A DNA stretch of 64,000 nucleotides from Acanthosepion esculentum (GCA_964036315.1 OZ038509.1:25824705-25888704), one strand, 5' to 3'. Shown: positions 1-11,293, counted from the first letter of the stretch. Notes: a model not told the origin generated them from the letters alone. Made by a program: numbers and translations.

Positions 1-177
1 AGTACAAAAGTCAGCTAAAGTTGTTGAGAGAGGCTTTAAAGCAAAAAAATACTACAAATACTGTTAAATATTTTACATTTGCTCTCAATTGTTCACTGTA
101 CGATTCTTAACCTTTAAATAAGTAGGTTTAACTATTATCTCGATTTTTTTATAGGTGCTCCATAATTTTGGCCATGG

Positions 178-180
<3 letters not shown>

Positions 181-221
<41 letters not shown>

Positions 222-222
222 A
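181..222. repeat. (TA)n(TG)n microsatellite
   Basis: A run of TA dinucleotides passes directly into TG dinucleotides. The flanking 370 bases hold no recognisable gene or element. Confidence 0.95.
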
Positions 223-371
223 TAAATATTCCCAGATGGAGTGTATCTGTAGAAGACACAAAAGGAAAACTATACTTAGTTTTAGACAATATGTTTCATC
301 ATCTGAATCAGATGACGGAATGCATCAGCTAGGATTAGGAAGAGTTTTATTCTTGCCTTTTTTTAAATATA

Positions 372-947
372 TTTTTTAAGCTTTTCACGCAAGGGGTTAC
401 AGAGGATTTGGAGTGAGAGCAGATAGGAGTGTTAGAGGAAAGGATGTGGAGAAGGATAGAGGATAGACCAAGGCAACTGGAGATGTCGATTGACGTTACA
501 CTTGAATAGTTGGAGATCCTAGTCATCAGGGAAACGGGAATGAGGAAGGCAGTTCCACAGGCGTGAGGTGCGAGATATGAAGCTATTGGAGTAGAAGAGA
601 TGTCTACATTTAACAGTTTCAACAGTGAAAGGGTGGGAACGAGATGCCAGCCTCGTAAGACGCTTGAATTCATGGAGCCTGGGAACCAGCGATAGCAGAT
701 CATCGGAGCAATTACCATGGAAGTATTTATAAAAGAGACAGAGAGAGGCGACAGTGCATCTGTGAGAGAGAGACTGCAGACAAGAAGCCAGATCAGGGCC
801 AATTACATTGCATACCCGTCTCTGGATCTTATCAAGAACCTTGAGGCAAAGAGAAGGAGCTCCAGACCATATATGGCAGCAATACTCCATGCAAGGGCAG
901 ATGGTTGATTTGTAAATTTGGAGGATCAATTCAGGGGAGAAGAATTT

Positions 948-948
<1 letters not shown>
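372..948 (-). mobile_element. LINE-A non-LTR retrotransposon 3' fragment (RT C-terminal end)
   Basis: Read on the minus strand, this stretch encodes the end of a non-LTR reverse transcriptase. Visible pieces are YKSTICPCMEYCCHIWSGAP, then KVLDKIQRRV, CLFYKYFHGNCSDDL, and SRTSRLWNCLPHSRFPDD. The frame has one internal TAG at 519-521. It then continues with DLQLFKCNVNRHLQLP to a natural TAA at 432-434, where the copy at 40.8 kb has an intact codon in place of the TAG. The 3' untranslated part runs to about 372 and contains the CAAGGGGTTAC-type sequence shared with the copies at 34.3 and 40.7 kb. The copy is 5'-truncated, as is usual for LINEs, and ends in a TA microsatellite. The catalytic RT motifs are absent. 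Assignment to a Jockey/CR1-type clade is only a guess. Confidence 0.85.
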
Positions 949-988
<40 letters not shown>

Positions 989-1009
989 CTCTCAAAATGT
1001 GTGTGTGTT

Positions 1010-1096
<87 letters not shown>

Positions 1097-1104
1097 ATGT
1101 ATGT
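949..1104. repeat. compound microsatellite (TA)n, (GT)n, (ATGT)n
   Basis: About 19 TA units are followed by about 40 GT units and five to six ATGT units. Open frames across it (Val/Cys or His/Thr repeats) are artefacts of the microsatellite. Confidence 0.95.
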
Positions 1105-2009
1105 GCATACATGATCAGAAGTTGTTTATGCATTTCCTCACTCTTCATCCGATTTCGATTAAATAGTTTTTGTTTGGTACATCATTTTTCCATGCCGGTT
1201 TTGTGTCCAAACTGGCTGGAAAAAAATTACAACCTTGAAGGTGAAAAATTGAAAAAACTGATGTTTTACACTTTGCGCAAAAATCAAAGGCAAAATTTAA
1301 TTTCCTTTTTCACGCATAACCTTCCAATCCTAGCTTATGCTGTGTGGGCGGGATTCACACCTCCACACATTGCCTATCATTTGCTGCTGACCTGATAATT
1401 AGCGCATGCAGCAACATGTGTACCTGTGGCCCTGCAACACGCACTGTGCCACGTGCTCTGTGCGTGCATACACATGACCTGTGGAACGCGACACCTGTTT
1501 GAGTTGCCCATTGGCTGCACAAAGCCCCTTGACATGTCCAATCAAATGTCGCCATGTCATACTGATTGTCTATGCAGTCCTAATCCCATTGCTTTCGCTT
1601 AATTCCGCTTCTATTTCCATACATCAAGCCATGCTTACACATTCCCCTTCTATTGGCCAAGATTTCAATCTCTCTCAAGTGAGGTTACCTTTTCCGTTGC
1701 ATAATTCCTACTACTACAGTTTTAAGGTGTTGCTTTCATTGTCATTTATAGCCATTCCCAATTTAAATTTTTTTTATTGTCCTGCCAGTTTTTGCATTGC
1801 ATGAACCATAGTAATAAGTAAGCTTGCTTTTTTATTACTCAACATTTATTTTTCCAACTTTTCCTAAAGTTATTCGAGCTTAGTGATCCCTGTAGCTTTA
1901 CAGCAATCTCTTCAGGTATTTGCCCACGCATTCCGTTTGACAATTCATACTTGTCTAAGACATGTAAAGAACTTACCTAGGTTGCAAAACTGCTACCACC
2001 AGGTCTGCC
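1105..2009. other. no gene recognised
   Basis: No convincing coding or element signal is visible. The stretch at 1340-1560 is richer in C, G and CG dinucleotides. It contains two CCAAT-type motifs, one inverted near 1508 and one direct near 1540. Open frames of 66 and 107 codons on opposite strands have no recognisable similarity. Confidence 0.5.
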
Positions 2010-2260
2010 ACACGAATAAGAGATAACAAATCATGTTTAGAATGTTCAGTTTGCCTGTCTCAAAATGCCCTTTGGAATGCTTCAATCAGAGTCACCGAGT
2101 CTGAAGATCAACGTAGCCATCGGCTTTCCAGAAGAGCATACCTGAACGCTTCTACACGAGAGGCTGAAAATGATGAACAAAGAACTCAATGGCTGAGGAG
2201 AAATGCCTCTTCAACTGCTGCTGAAACAAACTTGAGAACGCAAAAACAGCCCCTTTCAGG
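2010..2260 (+). pseudogene. possible Helitron N-terminal (STPR-like) coding scrap
   Basis: One frame stays open from an ACA codon at 2010 through the poly-C tract near 2290. It contains TESEDQRSHRLSRRAYLNAS followed by TREAENDEQRTQWLRRNASS. This E-x-x-x-Q-R-x-x-R-L-x-x-x-R pattern in roughly 23-residue steps resembles the score-and-three-residue (STPR) repeats at the N-terminus of many animal Helitron replicases. The sequence before it has two CxxC-like cysteine pairs (CLECSVC). No Rep or helicase motif follows. The fragment is short and could be coincidental low-complexity charge patterning. Confidence 0.35.
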
Positions 2261-2545
2261 GCCACCCCCCATTCAAATTGTTACCCCCCCCCCCAATTTG
2301 GGGATGTGCCTCAGTTGCACCCAAATGTTGTTATTAATATTGATTTTTGGGTGGGCTGATTTTAAACTTAAACTGCTCCAATTCCCAGTAATGAAAGACC
2401 CAGTCAAAGACGGGTTATACTGCTAGTATATATCTCATTGTTGCCATTATCTTGTATACAAGAATTTAATTTCTTCTTTGCTGGTCAGTTCCTTTATGAT
2501 GGTGGCATTGATGACTAAATTCACCACCAACGTGCAGGGTCAGGA

Positions 2546-2821
2546 CTAGAAACTTTCAGTTTCACCAAAACCTGCTCCCATCACCCATTCCTTATTGCGT
2601 TTGGTTGGTCGAAGTTGAAAGAAAATCAAAGTAGAAGAATGTGCCAATGGCATGAATTTCTTTAAGGTGAACTTCAACTTGCCAAAGAAGTGACCCACAC
2701 ACTTGATTTCATGACCTTCCTCTCCAGCACATATGGAATGAAACATGCAGAATCCTGCTTTGAAACTACAACTGACTGATGCTGAGTCAGTTATAATTTT
2801 GAGTGGCGCCTTCTGTAGCAT
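2546..2821 (-). other. unrecognised 91-codon open frame
   Basis: An uninterrupted minus-strand frame of 91 codons with varied composition and six cysteines. I recognise no family and see no start context or splice structure that would support it as a gene. Confidence 0.15.
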
Positions 2822-3060
2822 GCCCTTTAAGCATCATCCACTTCATCTGCTGGTTCAATCCTTGAGATCTGTTGTAACATAATCTGAACAACAGTAATGA
2901 TACTACTTATTGATACATATAAAATTATATAATTCAATGTCTATCAAAGCAAAAAAAATTCCTATCATTAATTATTCTATCAGAAGTAATTTAAGCTTTC
3001 AATACTTATTCAAACAACAAGTTTCCTTCAGAAATATCAAAGTTGTTGGCTGGAAACAAA

Positions 3061-3300
3061 CACTTTATAAGATCAATAGTTAAAGATGGCTTTGAGTGAA
3101 TGAAGCCTGTAGGTCTTAGCAAGAACCATCCTTCTTCAAACCTCAAAGAATTGTGCCAAATAACAGTATTCTCATCAATTGAAGACTTTCAACAGCAGCA
3201 ACAACTAAAATGGATAGCACATCTAATTCAAAGAGAAAATAATGACGTAACTGAGATTCTGATATTCGGCAACTTCAAAAAAGGATAGGAAGGAAACCCC
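3061..3300 (+). mobile_element. dispersed repeat with RTE-like RT tail (LINE-C type)
   Basis: Bases 3070-3190 recur with moderate divergence at 50130-50280. The following part (QQQLKWIAHLIQRENNDVTE) recurs at 40145-40255. The residue pattern QLKW..H.I.R.N matches the C-terminal region of RTE-like endonuclease-reverse transcriptases. The copies share only part of their length, so each is a truncated fragment. Assignment is by pattern only. Confidence 0.45.
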
Positions 3301-4715
3301 CCATCAATACTAGAAAGAGCGATAACAGCTACTGAACTTGAGAAATCCTTTTTCCTGATAATAGAAAGATTTTATAAATTCCACTGACAATGGTATTGGC
3401 AGGTCGGTCAATGAATGCCGAATGTATAGGATAAACTCCTATACTTTAGGGCCAATATGTGAAGCACAAACAAGAGACACCTTTAAATAAATCTCACTAA
3501 AATCAGTAGATGCCTTACAAAACATGGTTCTAAAATTAAATCAGTGGTTTCTGGAACCTGATTGGATATGGCAAGTCATGTGATGTGCTATCTACAATAT
3601 CCATGCAGTTGAACTCCAAATGACTGGGAAATAGGTTAGGGTTTGGGTCACCGAGTACATTTCGGCAAAAAACTCAGAATTTGTGAGCCAACACCATCTA
3701 TCAAAAAGTGATAAAAACGGTTGTCAGCAACATTTAGTAACAGATCTGAAACGGAAAGTCAGCAATGTTATTTGAAATGGAACACTCAAAAGACTCAGTC
3801 TTGACACAGGTTAAACAATGCTATAGTCAGCAATGATCTTTCTAGATACCAAGCAGCAACGAAAGTTAGTTCTTGATCCCCTCCTTTTTGTTCACTGTGT
3901 TTTGAAGTCACTGCTATCACACACAAACAGTCATCAGTCATACACGTTTCGCTGGCATGTGCTACACACACACATTGTTGTACATATCATTTCGAACTTT
4001 GCAGCCTCGCTTGCAACAAAGTAACTTTGAATTTTGTGAATAGTCCATCGTAGAAACCCAAGTTTTTGTGTGCTTCATTTCAATTGTTTACATACAAACA
4101 CACACATGCAAACTTTTCCTCGTATTACCATAAATCAGAACATCTTTGCAGAAGATGAAATAATTCTTTACACTTTATTAAATATTCTTTGGTTATCGTT
4201 GCCCATTGAAAAACCATCACAACTTCTATTTCTAATATCTACAAAATATTAGAAAGCAAAAAGAAATTATAGAATTTGTCTTCCATAAGTTGAGCTGTTC
4301 TCTGTCTGATATATTTAATATAGATGAAACTCAGAAACAAATTGAAATACTTGATAATATAATTTCTACATGCATGCAACATATGATTAAAAATTTTGTA
4401 GAAATTTGAAATGAGTGGGAAAAAAAAGAAAAAAGTTAGACCTAAATAAATGTCAAAAGCCTCAAAGAATTTTTTATTAAGTTCCAACTTTTTTCATCAT
4501 TTCAATTTTGAATAATTAAAGAATTCACCAAATAATGAAAACTGAAGAATTTCTATCCAAAAAATTTATCGCTGCAACAATTCAATTTCCATTCTCTGAT
4601 TATGTCATTTAATTAAATTTTTAATTTAACTTTTTATATTTAAACCTCACTTCATTTTTTAATTGCTTATACTTTCTTTCTTACATTGTTCTAAGTTCTC
4701 CTCTTTCCTACCTCA
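3301..4715. other. no gene recognised
   Basis: AT-rich sequence with only short open frames (60-82 codons) of unremarkable composition. No tandem repeat or recognised element was seen. Confidence 0.5.
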
Positions 4716-4718
4716 ACT

Positions 4719-4985
4719 GTATGAATTTAAGCACAGTACGAGATTAGCAACTAGGCCTCACCATTTTACTGTTAAACAGGCTAGATGCAACAATCAATGC
4801 TATTCTAATAGTTTTTCTTAAACTTCACACCTGTGGAAATAGATTCCAATTTCTTGCTTCCCTGAAAACTACAATCTTAAAAATGTAAATGCAACACCAA
4901 TTGCCATCTTCTGACTTCCTAAAAACGGTTCTTTTATTGTCCTTTCTCGTTCCTAAAGTCTTCTCATTCTATTTCACTCCTAGGT
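4719..4985 (+). mobile_element. LINE-A remnant (RT C-terminal end), plus strand
   Basis: Translation gives YEFKHSTRLATRPHHFTVKQ, then a cysteine and NSFS motif, then a LWK-like block. This matches the LINE-A order EFKRLTRLASRSHPFTVET / YSNSFISRTSRLWN seen at 0.5 kb. Frameshifts and stops are frequent, so it is an old copy. It ends just before the 46-bp satellite. Confidence 0.65.
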
Positions 4986-5006
4986 AGCGAAGTGCAAACA
5001 TATTCT

Positions 5007-5519
5007 GACGCCAACTAACGTCGACCTGATCTTAATTCTGATTTTCTTTTTTGACGCCAACTAACGTCGACCTGATCTTAATTCTGATTTTCTTTTTTGA
5101 CGCCAACTAACGTCGACCTGATCTTAATTCTGATTTTCTTTTTTGACGCCAACTAACGTCGACCTGATCTTAATTCTGATTTTCTTTTTTGACGCCAACT
5201 AACGTCGACCTGATCTTAATTCTGATTTTCTTTTTTGACGCCAACTAACGTCGACCTGATCTTAATTCTGATTTTCTTTTTTGACGCCAACTAACGTCGA
5301 CCTGATCTTAATTCTGATTTTCTTTTTTGACGCCAACTAACGTCGACCTGATCTTAATTCTGATTTTCTTTTTTGACGCCAACTAACGTCGACCTGATCT
5401 TAATTCTGATTTTCTTTTTTGACGCCAACTAACGTCGACCTGATCTTAATTCTGATTTTCTTTTTTGACGCCAACTAACGTCGACCTGATCTTAATTCTG
5501 ATTTTCTTTTTTGACGCCA
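5007..5519. repeat. 46-bp satellite, 11 perfect copies
   Basis: The unit starts GACGCCAACTAACGTCGACC and ends in a T-rich tract. Eleven copies follow at exactly 46-bp spacing (5007, 5053, and so on to 5467), plus a 7-base partial copy at 5513. I saw no base difference between copies. Such uniformity implies very recent expansion or ongoing homogenisation, or possibly an assembly effect. The unit contains the palindromes ACGT and GTCGAC. Confidence 0.97.
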
Positions 5520-5597
5520 GAAAGACAAATTCTTTTCCAGGGTAACTTTGTTTAAACCTTCATTGCTACACACTCATATAAAGCGAATATATGTCAC

Positions 5598-5598
<1 letters not shown>

Positions 5599-5646
<48 letters not shown>
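5599..5646. repeat. (TA)n microsatellite
   Basis: Pure TA run of about 24 units. It directly abuts an inverted repeat at 5646-5685. Confidence 0.95.
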
Positions 5647-5649
<3 letters not shown>

Positions 5650-5685
5650 GGAGAATGAAAATTTTCTATGAAAATTTCTCGGACA
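5646..5685. repeat. short inverted repeat (hairpin)
   Basis: Arms TGTCGGAGAA (5646-5655) and TTCTCGGACA (5676-5685) are complementary at 9 of 10 positions. The 20-base spacer is itself A/T symmetric. It lies upstream of the Penelope-like fragment and may belong to its terminal repeat. Confidence 0.6.
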
Positions 5686-5940
5686 TTCAGGCCGGTAAAT
5701 GTTATTTAATACTGTTTATTATAAAACACAGCATTTGCTCAAATACTTGTATCTATAAAAAGAACGTTAAACATATAAAAAATGTCTTTAAATAAATTGT
5801 CGGACTATGTCCAATTCAAAAATATATATATAATGAAATGATAAATATGCATATTAACCCTCGCTGATACCACAACTCAGAATTTCATGCACAACATCAT
5901 CTTCAGGTGTTGAGTATAGACTGATAAACACAAAAAGCCG

Positions 5941-7046
5941 ATAATGAAACCATAGCCTCACTTGATGTTGATAGTTTATTTACCAATGTCCCAGTCAGAG
6001 AAACAATTGATATAATTATAAAGAATATTTACAACAATCCATCTCTTCCTTGACTTGTACCACCGTGGTCCCCTTCTAGGGCCATCAAAATAATATCCAC
6101 GTACAACGTGATGGTGTTTCCACAGGTTCAGTTCTGGGACTAACATTTAGTAACTTCTACATGGGCTAATTTTGAAAAATAAGATATTTAATACCACTAA
6201 AAAACCCTCCATCTACCTAAGATATGTAGATGATATTCCCGTCTCAGTCAAAAACATAGATGAAATACATGAACAACAAAAAACTTCCAAAATCTGTCTA
6301 AGTTCACATACAAACTTAATAATAATAAAATTCATTTTCTTGATGTTTGATAGACACTAATAATAAGATATTTACTACTTCCCCATATAAAAAAAACAAC
6401 TAGCATCAACACATGCACTCTTAATTATAAAAGTGAATGCCCTGTTACAAAATAGCTATTATACAAAAGCTAATTCTTCAACGAAAAAGATTTTCTACAC
6501 TGAATTAAAAAACATTGCAACAAGCTTTCATTAATAACTTTCCTAATTACATTGTTGATGAACTAATTAGACAAGCAATTAGAAATATTAACATAAATAA
6601 AAAAGAACATAATACTTCCTCAAATAACCCTAAATATATCAACCTACTATATCGTAATCAAATATATTCTAACTACAAACAAGATGAAAAAATCCTATAA
6701 AAAAACTTATATTTATTACATTGTTGATGAACTAATTAGTCAACCAATTAAAAATATTAACATAAATCAAAAAGAAAACTAATTATATACTATACTAAAT
6801 TTAATACAACCAACTTAATAGTCTGCAATAACTCTTTTCCGTCAACTAGTGTTTTGCAAAAGACCAACATCAATTTAAACATCCTTTAGGAGATTGTATC
6901 TCTTAACAAAAAAGAGAATATATATGTTGGCTTTACAACTATGATATTATCAAGCAGAATTACACATCGTATGAACAATTCTAGCTCAATTTCACAACAT
7001 TTAGGAGGAACATTCTTGTCCAAATTCACAATTTAGAGAAATTTTA
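5941..7046 (+). mobile_element. Penelope-like element: RT plus GIY-YIG endonuclease, degenerate
   Basis: Fragments appear in the correct Penelope order. First comes ASLDVDSLFTNVPVRETID near 5960. Next is DGVSTGSVLGLTFSNFYMG near 6110-6165, the usual GxxMGSPLGP..AN.YM block. Then YLRYVDDIPVSVKNIDEI near 6210-6265 includes the YVDD catalytic motif. A connector FPNYIVDELI lies near 6540. Further on, ENIYVGFTTMILSSRITHRM near 6916-6975 ends with SISQHLGG near 6990 and is the GIY-YIG endonuclease block. Several frameshifts and stops separate the pieces, so no functional protein is made. The N-terminal part is missing. Penelope elements typically carry terminal repeats with hammerhead motifs. A weak CTGAAGA-type box lies on the minus strand near 5900. 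Confidence 0.85.
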
Positions 7047-7205
7047 ATTGACAAGTATAATCCACCATGAAAATAAAAACGAAAATTTCAAGTTCTTTAA
7101 GTCCTTTATATAAAAAATTATCACCAACAATAAATAAAATTATGAGTATAGCAACAAAGTTCTAAAATGTTTATAACAGCAAGACTTTAAAATATCTAAA
7201 TTGTA

Positions 7206-7608
7206 GTCTGTCTATATTTCTGAGATGAGGTATTATGTACAGTACTTACATTAGTCGGACTATTGTCCTCATCTTTGTCGCCATATTTGTCACAACGTTT
7301 CGGCCGTTGTACGCTCCGGCCTTCTTCAGGTGGTTGGAATTTCGAACCGAACCCTTTATTTTGATCACTGGGGTAGACTGTTCTAGTTCCACGAGCCATA
7401 TTTGATGGATGTCAGTTATCAGTTATCTCCTGGTAATTTTCCCTCTGAAAGTTCTCCACTGCCTGAACCGGGTATTGAACTCACACTCTTTGGGTCTGTC
7501 ACTGGATCTAACCAACGCCTTTATCCACTGTACCATGTGTCCGAAACGTTGTGACAAATATGGCGACAAAAAATGAGGACAATAGTCCGACTAATGTAAA
7601 TACTGTAC
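7206..7608 (-). mobile_element. SINE-T1 with inverted tail, flanked by perfect 12-bp target duplication
   Basis: ATCTAAATTGTA occurs at 7194-7205 and again at 7609-7620, marking an insertion of 403 bp. On the minus strand the body has a tRNA-like head: an A-box-like TGGTACAGTGGATAA and a B-box-like GAGTTCAATACCC. The body ends with CCTGAAGAAGGCCGGAGCG, then CGGCCGAAACG, then a tail. A second, inverted copy of the tail lies on the head side (7543-7608), so the unit has about 65-bp terminal inverted repeats. Other copies lie at 9.6, 24, 26.7 and 39.8 kb. The head suggests RNA polymerase III transcription. The inverted tail is not typical of SINEs. Confidence 0.85.
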
Positions 7609-7797
7609 ATCTAAATTGTAATTGATAAAACCTACAATTATAAACAAACGTTTTAAAACATGTAATTACAATTTTTAAGATTTTAGAATATAAATTATTA
7701 CATACCAGTAAATTTTTTAATTAACAGCACGTTCATGCTTACAAACAGCATTCATAACTTACATTAATTCTTTGTCTTAGCAATTTATTGGCACCAG

Positions 7798-7798
<1 letters not shown>

Positions 7799-7839
<41 letters not shown>

Positions 7840-7977
7840 AAGTGAACATTGAAGTTCTGTTACTTTTATATTTACAGATGCTCTATCTCTGATATTGAGC
7901 ACTTTATCCCATAAATATAGCATACCTTAAAACTAGATTTATATATATATATATATATATAAAAAGAGAGAGAGAGA
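7799..7977. repeat. (TA)n and (TA)n(GA)n microsatellites
   Basis: TA runs at 7799-7832 and 7940-7961. The second passes into GA at 7965-7977. About 100 bases between them hold nothing recognisable. Confidence 0.9.
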
Positions 7978-8840
7978 TAAATAAATGGCAAATTCTGTTT
8001 GGCTGTCCAGGTGTCCGTGTGTCTGAAACCCTTCTAACTCTGGCAACTCTTGCTCTATATAGACATGTTATACCATTTTTGGAATAAGGATGATCCTGGG
8101 ATTAAAAATCTGGCCTTCATATGGTGCTTGAACATCCAGCATTGAGATCTGTGTCCGGATGAGGCAGGAACTGTTAATAATTAAGATCTATCTTCGATCT
8201 TAATCTAAATAAATAGCAAATTCTGTCTGTACGTTCATGTGCCTGAAACTCCTCTAACTCAGGCCACACTTACTCTGCATAGACATAGTAGACTTTTTTT
8301 AAGGAAAGTACAGTTAAAAGTTCAAATTTTAAAATAACTGGAAAAAAAAAAAAATAGTTTTTAATTTACATTAAGTTTAAAATAACAGAAAAACTGTGTG
8401 AATTTTAAAAGTTTTGTTTTAACTTCAGTTTAAAATATTTCCGAAACTTCATGAATTGTAGAGATCAGTTTTATTTCTTCAAAATGCCAGGGAACCAGAG
8501 TTAAATTCAGATGTTCCACAGAGTTGGTAATTTGAAAAACTCAACTCAATTGAAGTACTGCAGAGTTTGTAATTTGAAAAACTCAATTTTTGGGCCAAGT
8601 TGTAATTTCGGCTCAAATCAGGCTTTCAGTCTAAGTCAGACTTATACGCCAAATCAGAGTTTTAAGTGAGATTTGAAGTTCCATCGAGTGAACTGTGGAA
8701 TTCAAAGTCACTTCTTCAAATTTATTATTGTTGCTTTATTACTGGATCAGGTGTCTCTTCAGTTTAGGGCCAGAGGCCCAATTAGCCCTTCCCAAGACCT
8801 AGCTTAAAAAGGTCCACACAAAGTGTGCCTTTTTATCTAG
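7978..8840 (+). mobile_element. possible non-autonomous Helitron-like element, 5' end uncertain
   Basis: The 3' end has Helitron form. A hairpin (AAAAGG..CACAC, loop AAA, GTGTGCCTTTT) at about 8807-8834 is followed by TATCTAG and then T at 8841. A segment containing AAATTCTGT and CTGAAAC is repeated at about 7990 and 8215. A perfect 9-bp inverted repeat (ATTAAGATC / GATCTTAAT) lies at 8180-8204. A TC start preceded by A is possible at 8187 but not unique. No coding capacity is visible. Confidence 0.4.
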
Positions 8841-9462
8841 TATATGACAAAATATAGTCTTATGGTATGCTATTTTTATGGGCTGAAGTGCTCAAAATCA
8901 GGGATAGAGCATATGTAAATATAAAAATGGACATTGAAGTAAACGGTCTGAGTTGACAGTTTGTTTCATGCTAAATACAATTGTCAAGAAACATTATATA
9001 TATATATGAGTGTGTGTGGGGGGGGACTTCAAAAATAGGCATACAGTACATATTATAACAGTGGTTCTAGAATTCATTTAATTCATTAACATCATTTTTA
9101 ATATTTTTATTATAACTGTTGCAACCTTAAGAAGGGTTACTGAATGAGGAATAACCAAAATGGAGGTTGGAAATGAAATGGTAATCTTTATAACATCAAC
9201 AAAATACAATACTTGCCAGTGGCAGGAAGTAGGTAAACCACTGCTAGTGATGGACTACTTAGACAGCATATTACCCCCCACCATACTTACAATAGTAACC
9301 AAAGTATTTATGAGGTTTAGGACATACCCATTAGTGTTCATAGGTATGGTATATAACAATAATACATTATAATTTTTATTTTTTTAATAAATAATGATAA
9401 ATGACTTGCAAGTAAAGAGGAGTGAGTAAATGATGGAGGTTAACATTGAACTGTTTGTATAC

Positions 9463-9463
9463 T

Positions 9464-9516
<53 letters not shown>
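9463..9516. repeat. (TA)n microsatellite
   Basis: Pure TA run. The stretch 8841-9462 before it holds no recognised feature except a short poly-G tract near 9018. Confidence 0.95.
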
Positions 9517-9519
<3 letters not shown>

Positions 9520-9573
9520 GAAACATAATTGAAATAATAAAACAAAAAATATTAATATACAACCTAGTATCTG

Positions 9574-9929
9574 TCTATATTTCTGAGATGAGGTATTATT
9601 TACATTATTCGGACTATTGTCCTCATTTTTGTCGCCATATTTATTACAACATTTCGGCCGTTGTTAGATCCAATGACAGGAACCAAAGAGTGTGAGTTCA
9701 ATACCTGGTTAAGGCAGTGGAGAACTTGGAGAGGGGAATTAACAGGAGATAACTGATAACTGACATCCATTAAACATGGCACGTGGAACTAGAACAGTCT
9801 ACCCCAGTGAGTGAAATAAAGGGTTCAGTTTGACATTCCAACCACCTGAACAAGGCGGGAGTGTACAACGGCCGAAATGTGATAAATATGGTGACAAAGT
9901 TGAGGACAATAGTCCGAATAATGTAAATA
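9574..9929 (+). mobile_element. SINE-T1 with inverted tail and 19-bp direct repeats
   Basis: Plus-strand copy of the family at 7.2 kb. Imperfect 19-bp direct repeats (two mismatches) flank it at 9555-9573 and 9930-9948, a plausible target duplication. An inverted tail (about 9575-9662) precedes the body. The body lacks the first part of the tRNA-like head but keeps GAGTTCAATACC near 9694 and the final GGCCGAAATG region near 9880. Confidence 0.8.
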
Positions 9930-10080
9930 ATATACAACCCAGTGTCTGAAAGGTTTAATTTTAAAATATTTTTTAGTGTTCAAAACACATATACAGCTAT
10001 AATTACCTTCCCAGACCAAAACCAACTACTAAATAAACAATCAGAACTCATCAAAAAATATTTTTTACTACATTACTAAA

Positions 10081-10322
10081 AAATATATAATATAAAAATA
10101 TATAATATAAAATTATATAATATAAAAATATAAAAATATAAAAATATAAAAATATATACTATAAAAATATATACTATAAAAATATATAATAAAAAATATA
10201 TAATATAAAAATATATAATATAAAAATATATAATATAAAAATATATAATATAAAAATATATAATATAAAAATATATAATATAAAAATATATAATATAAAA
10301 ATATATAATATAAAAATATATA
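10081..10322. repeat. 15-bp AT-only tandem repeat
   Basis: Units of the form AAAATATATAATATA repeat about 15 times with small variants at the left end. They create an artefactual FLYYI peptide repeat on the minus strand. The neighbouring 10323-11290 is non-repetitive AT-rich DNA with no gene recognised. Confidence 0.95.
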
Positions 10323-11293
10323 AAAAAAACCCAAAAGAAATTAATTCAAATAAATAAACAAACTACTCCTGTCAAAACAATCATTAGAATGGACTACTCA
10401 CACTTTCTGTTTAGTAAATTAGGGTTGTATTTTTTTTACAATGGTCAATTTTTCTACAAGGCAAAGATAACATTTTTCACCATTATCAATTTAAGATCTA
10501 GTTCTTACAATTATTACCCCTTGTAATATCTGGTACGGTTCCACTATCTTTTATTTACCAATAATATTTATAGATAGGTGTGTTTATTTTTCTTTTTATC
10601 ATTACTTAAGCTAAGTCAATCTAGCATTGCATTTAAATTTGTAATGTCTAGGTACGAAAAAGGAAAGTAATATTTATTTTGAATAATACAAAAATGTGGT
10701 TCAAAGCCAAAAGGGTGGCGAGATCTTCAATCTGTCTTATCTTAAACTTAGCTAGCCACGATTACTGACCCAAACATTCCAAAGTATTCCTTACACCAAA
10801 ACAACACATTCTTACTTACCATTCCTACTACAGTCACCATAATACCTCAAAGTCTATGCCAAACCAGTTCCCATATGTACAATTTTCTGGTGGAAGGGGA
10901 TAAAAATAACAACCTCAATGAATATTTACAATGATTACAATTTATATACAAGAAACTAAACCAAATAGTGTTAGTAATAAACACCACCCCACAATCCTTA
11001 ATTGTGGCAGAAACATCAGTTAATTGGACGAAATTAATGCAGGACAAGGTAATTAACACCAATCACTCATTCAAACACTCATCCAGACACAAAAATGAAT
11101 ATGAAATACACACTCAGAAAACGAAATAAAAGCCCACATCTACCAGAGAACTGACATTTCTGTCACCTAACGAGGGAAGAGGGAAATAAACTAAAGAAAG
11201 TGGGAGACAAAAATAAAAAAAGTCCAATGGGCGTATGTCTCCTAGCTGAGTTAAGTTGATAGTAGAACCTAAGGATAAAACAAACTACCCTAA

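Noticed and set aside
5007..5519. CRISPR array
   Set aside because: The repeats are head to tail without unique spacers, in a eukaryotic context.
7206..7608. Cut-and-paste MITE
   Set aside because: Terminal inverted repeats are present, but target duplications vary (10, 12 and 19 bp) and a tRNA-like head is present. Retroposition fits better.
10113..10334. 73-codon FLYYI repeat protein
   Set aside because: Artefact of a 15-bp AT-only tandem repeat.
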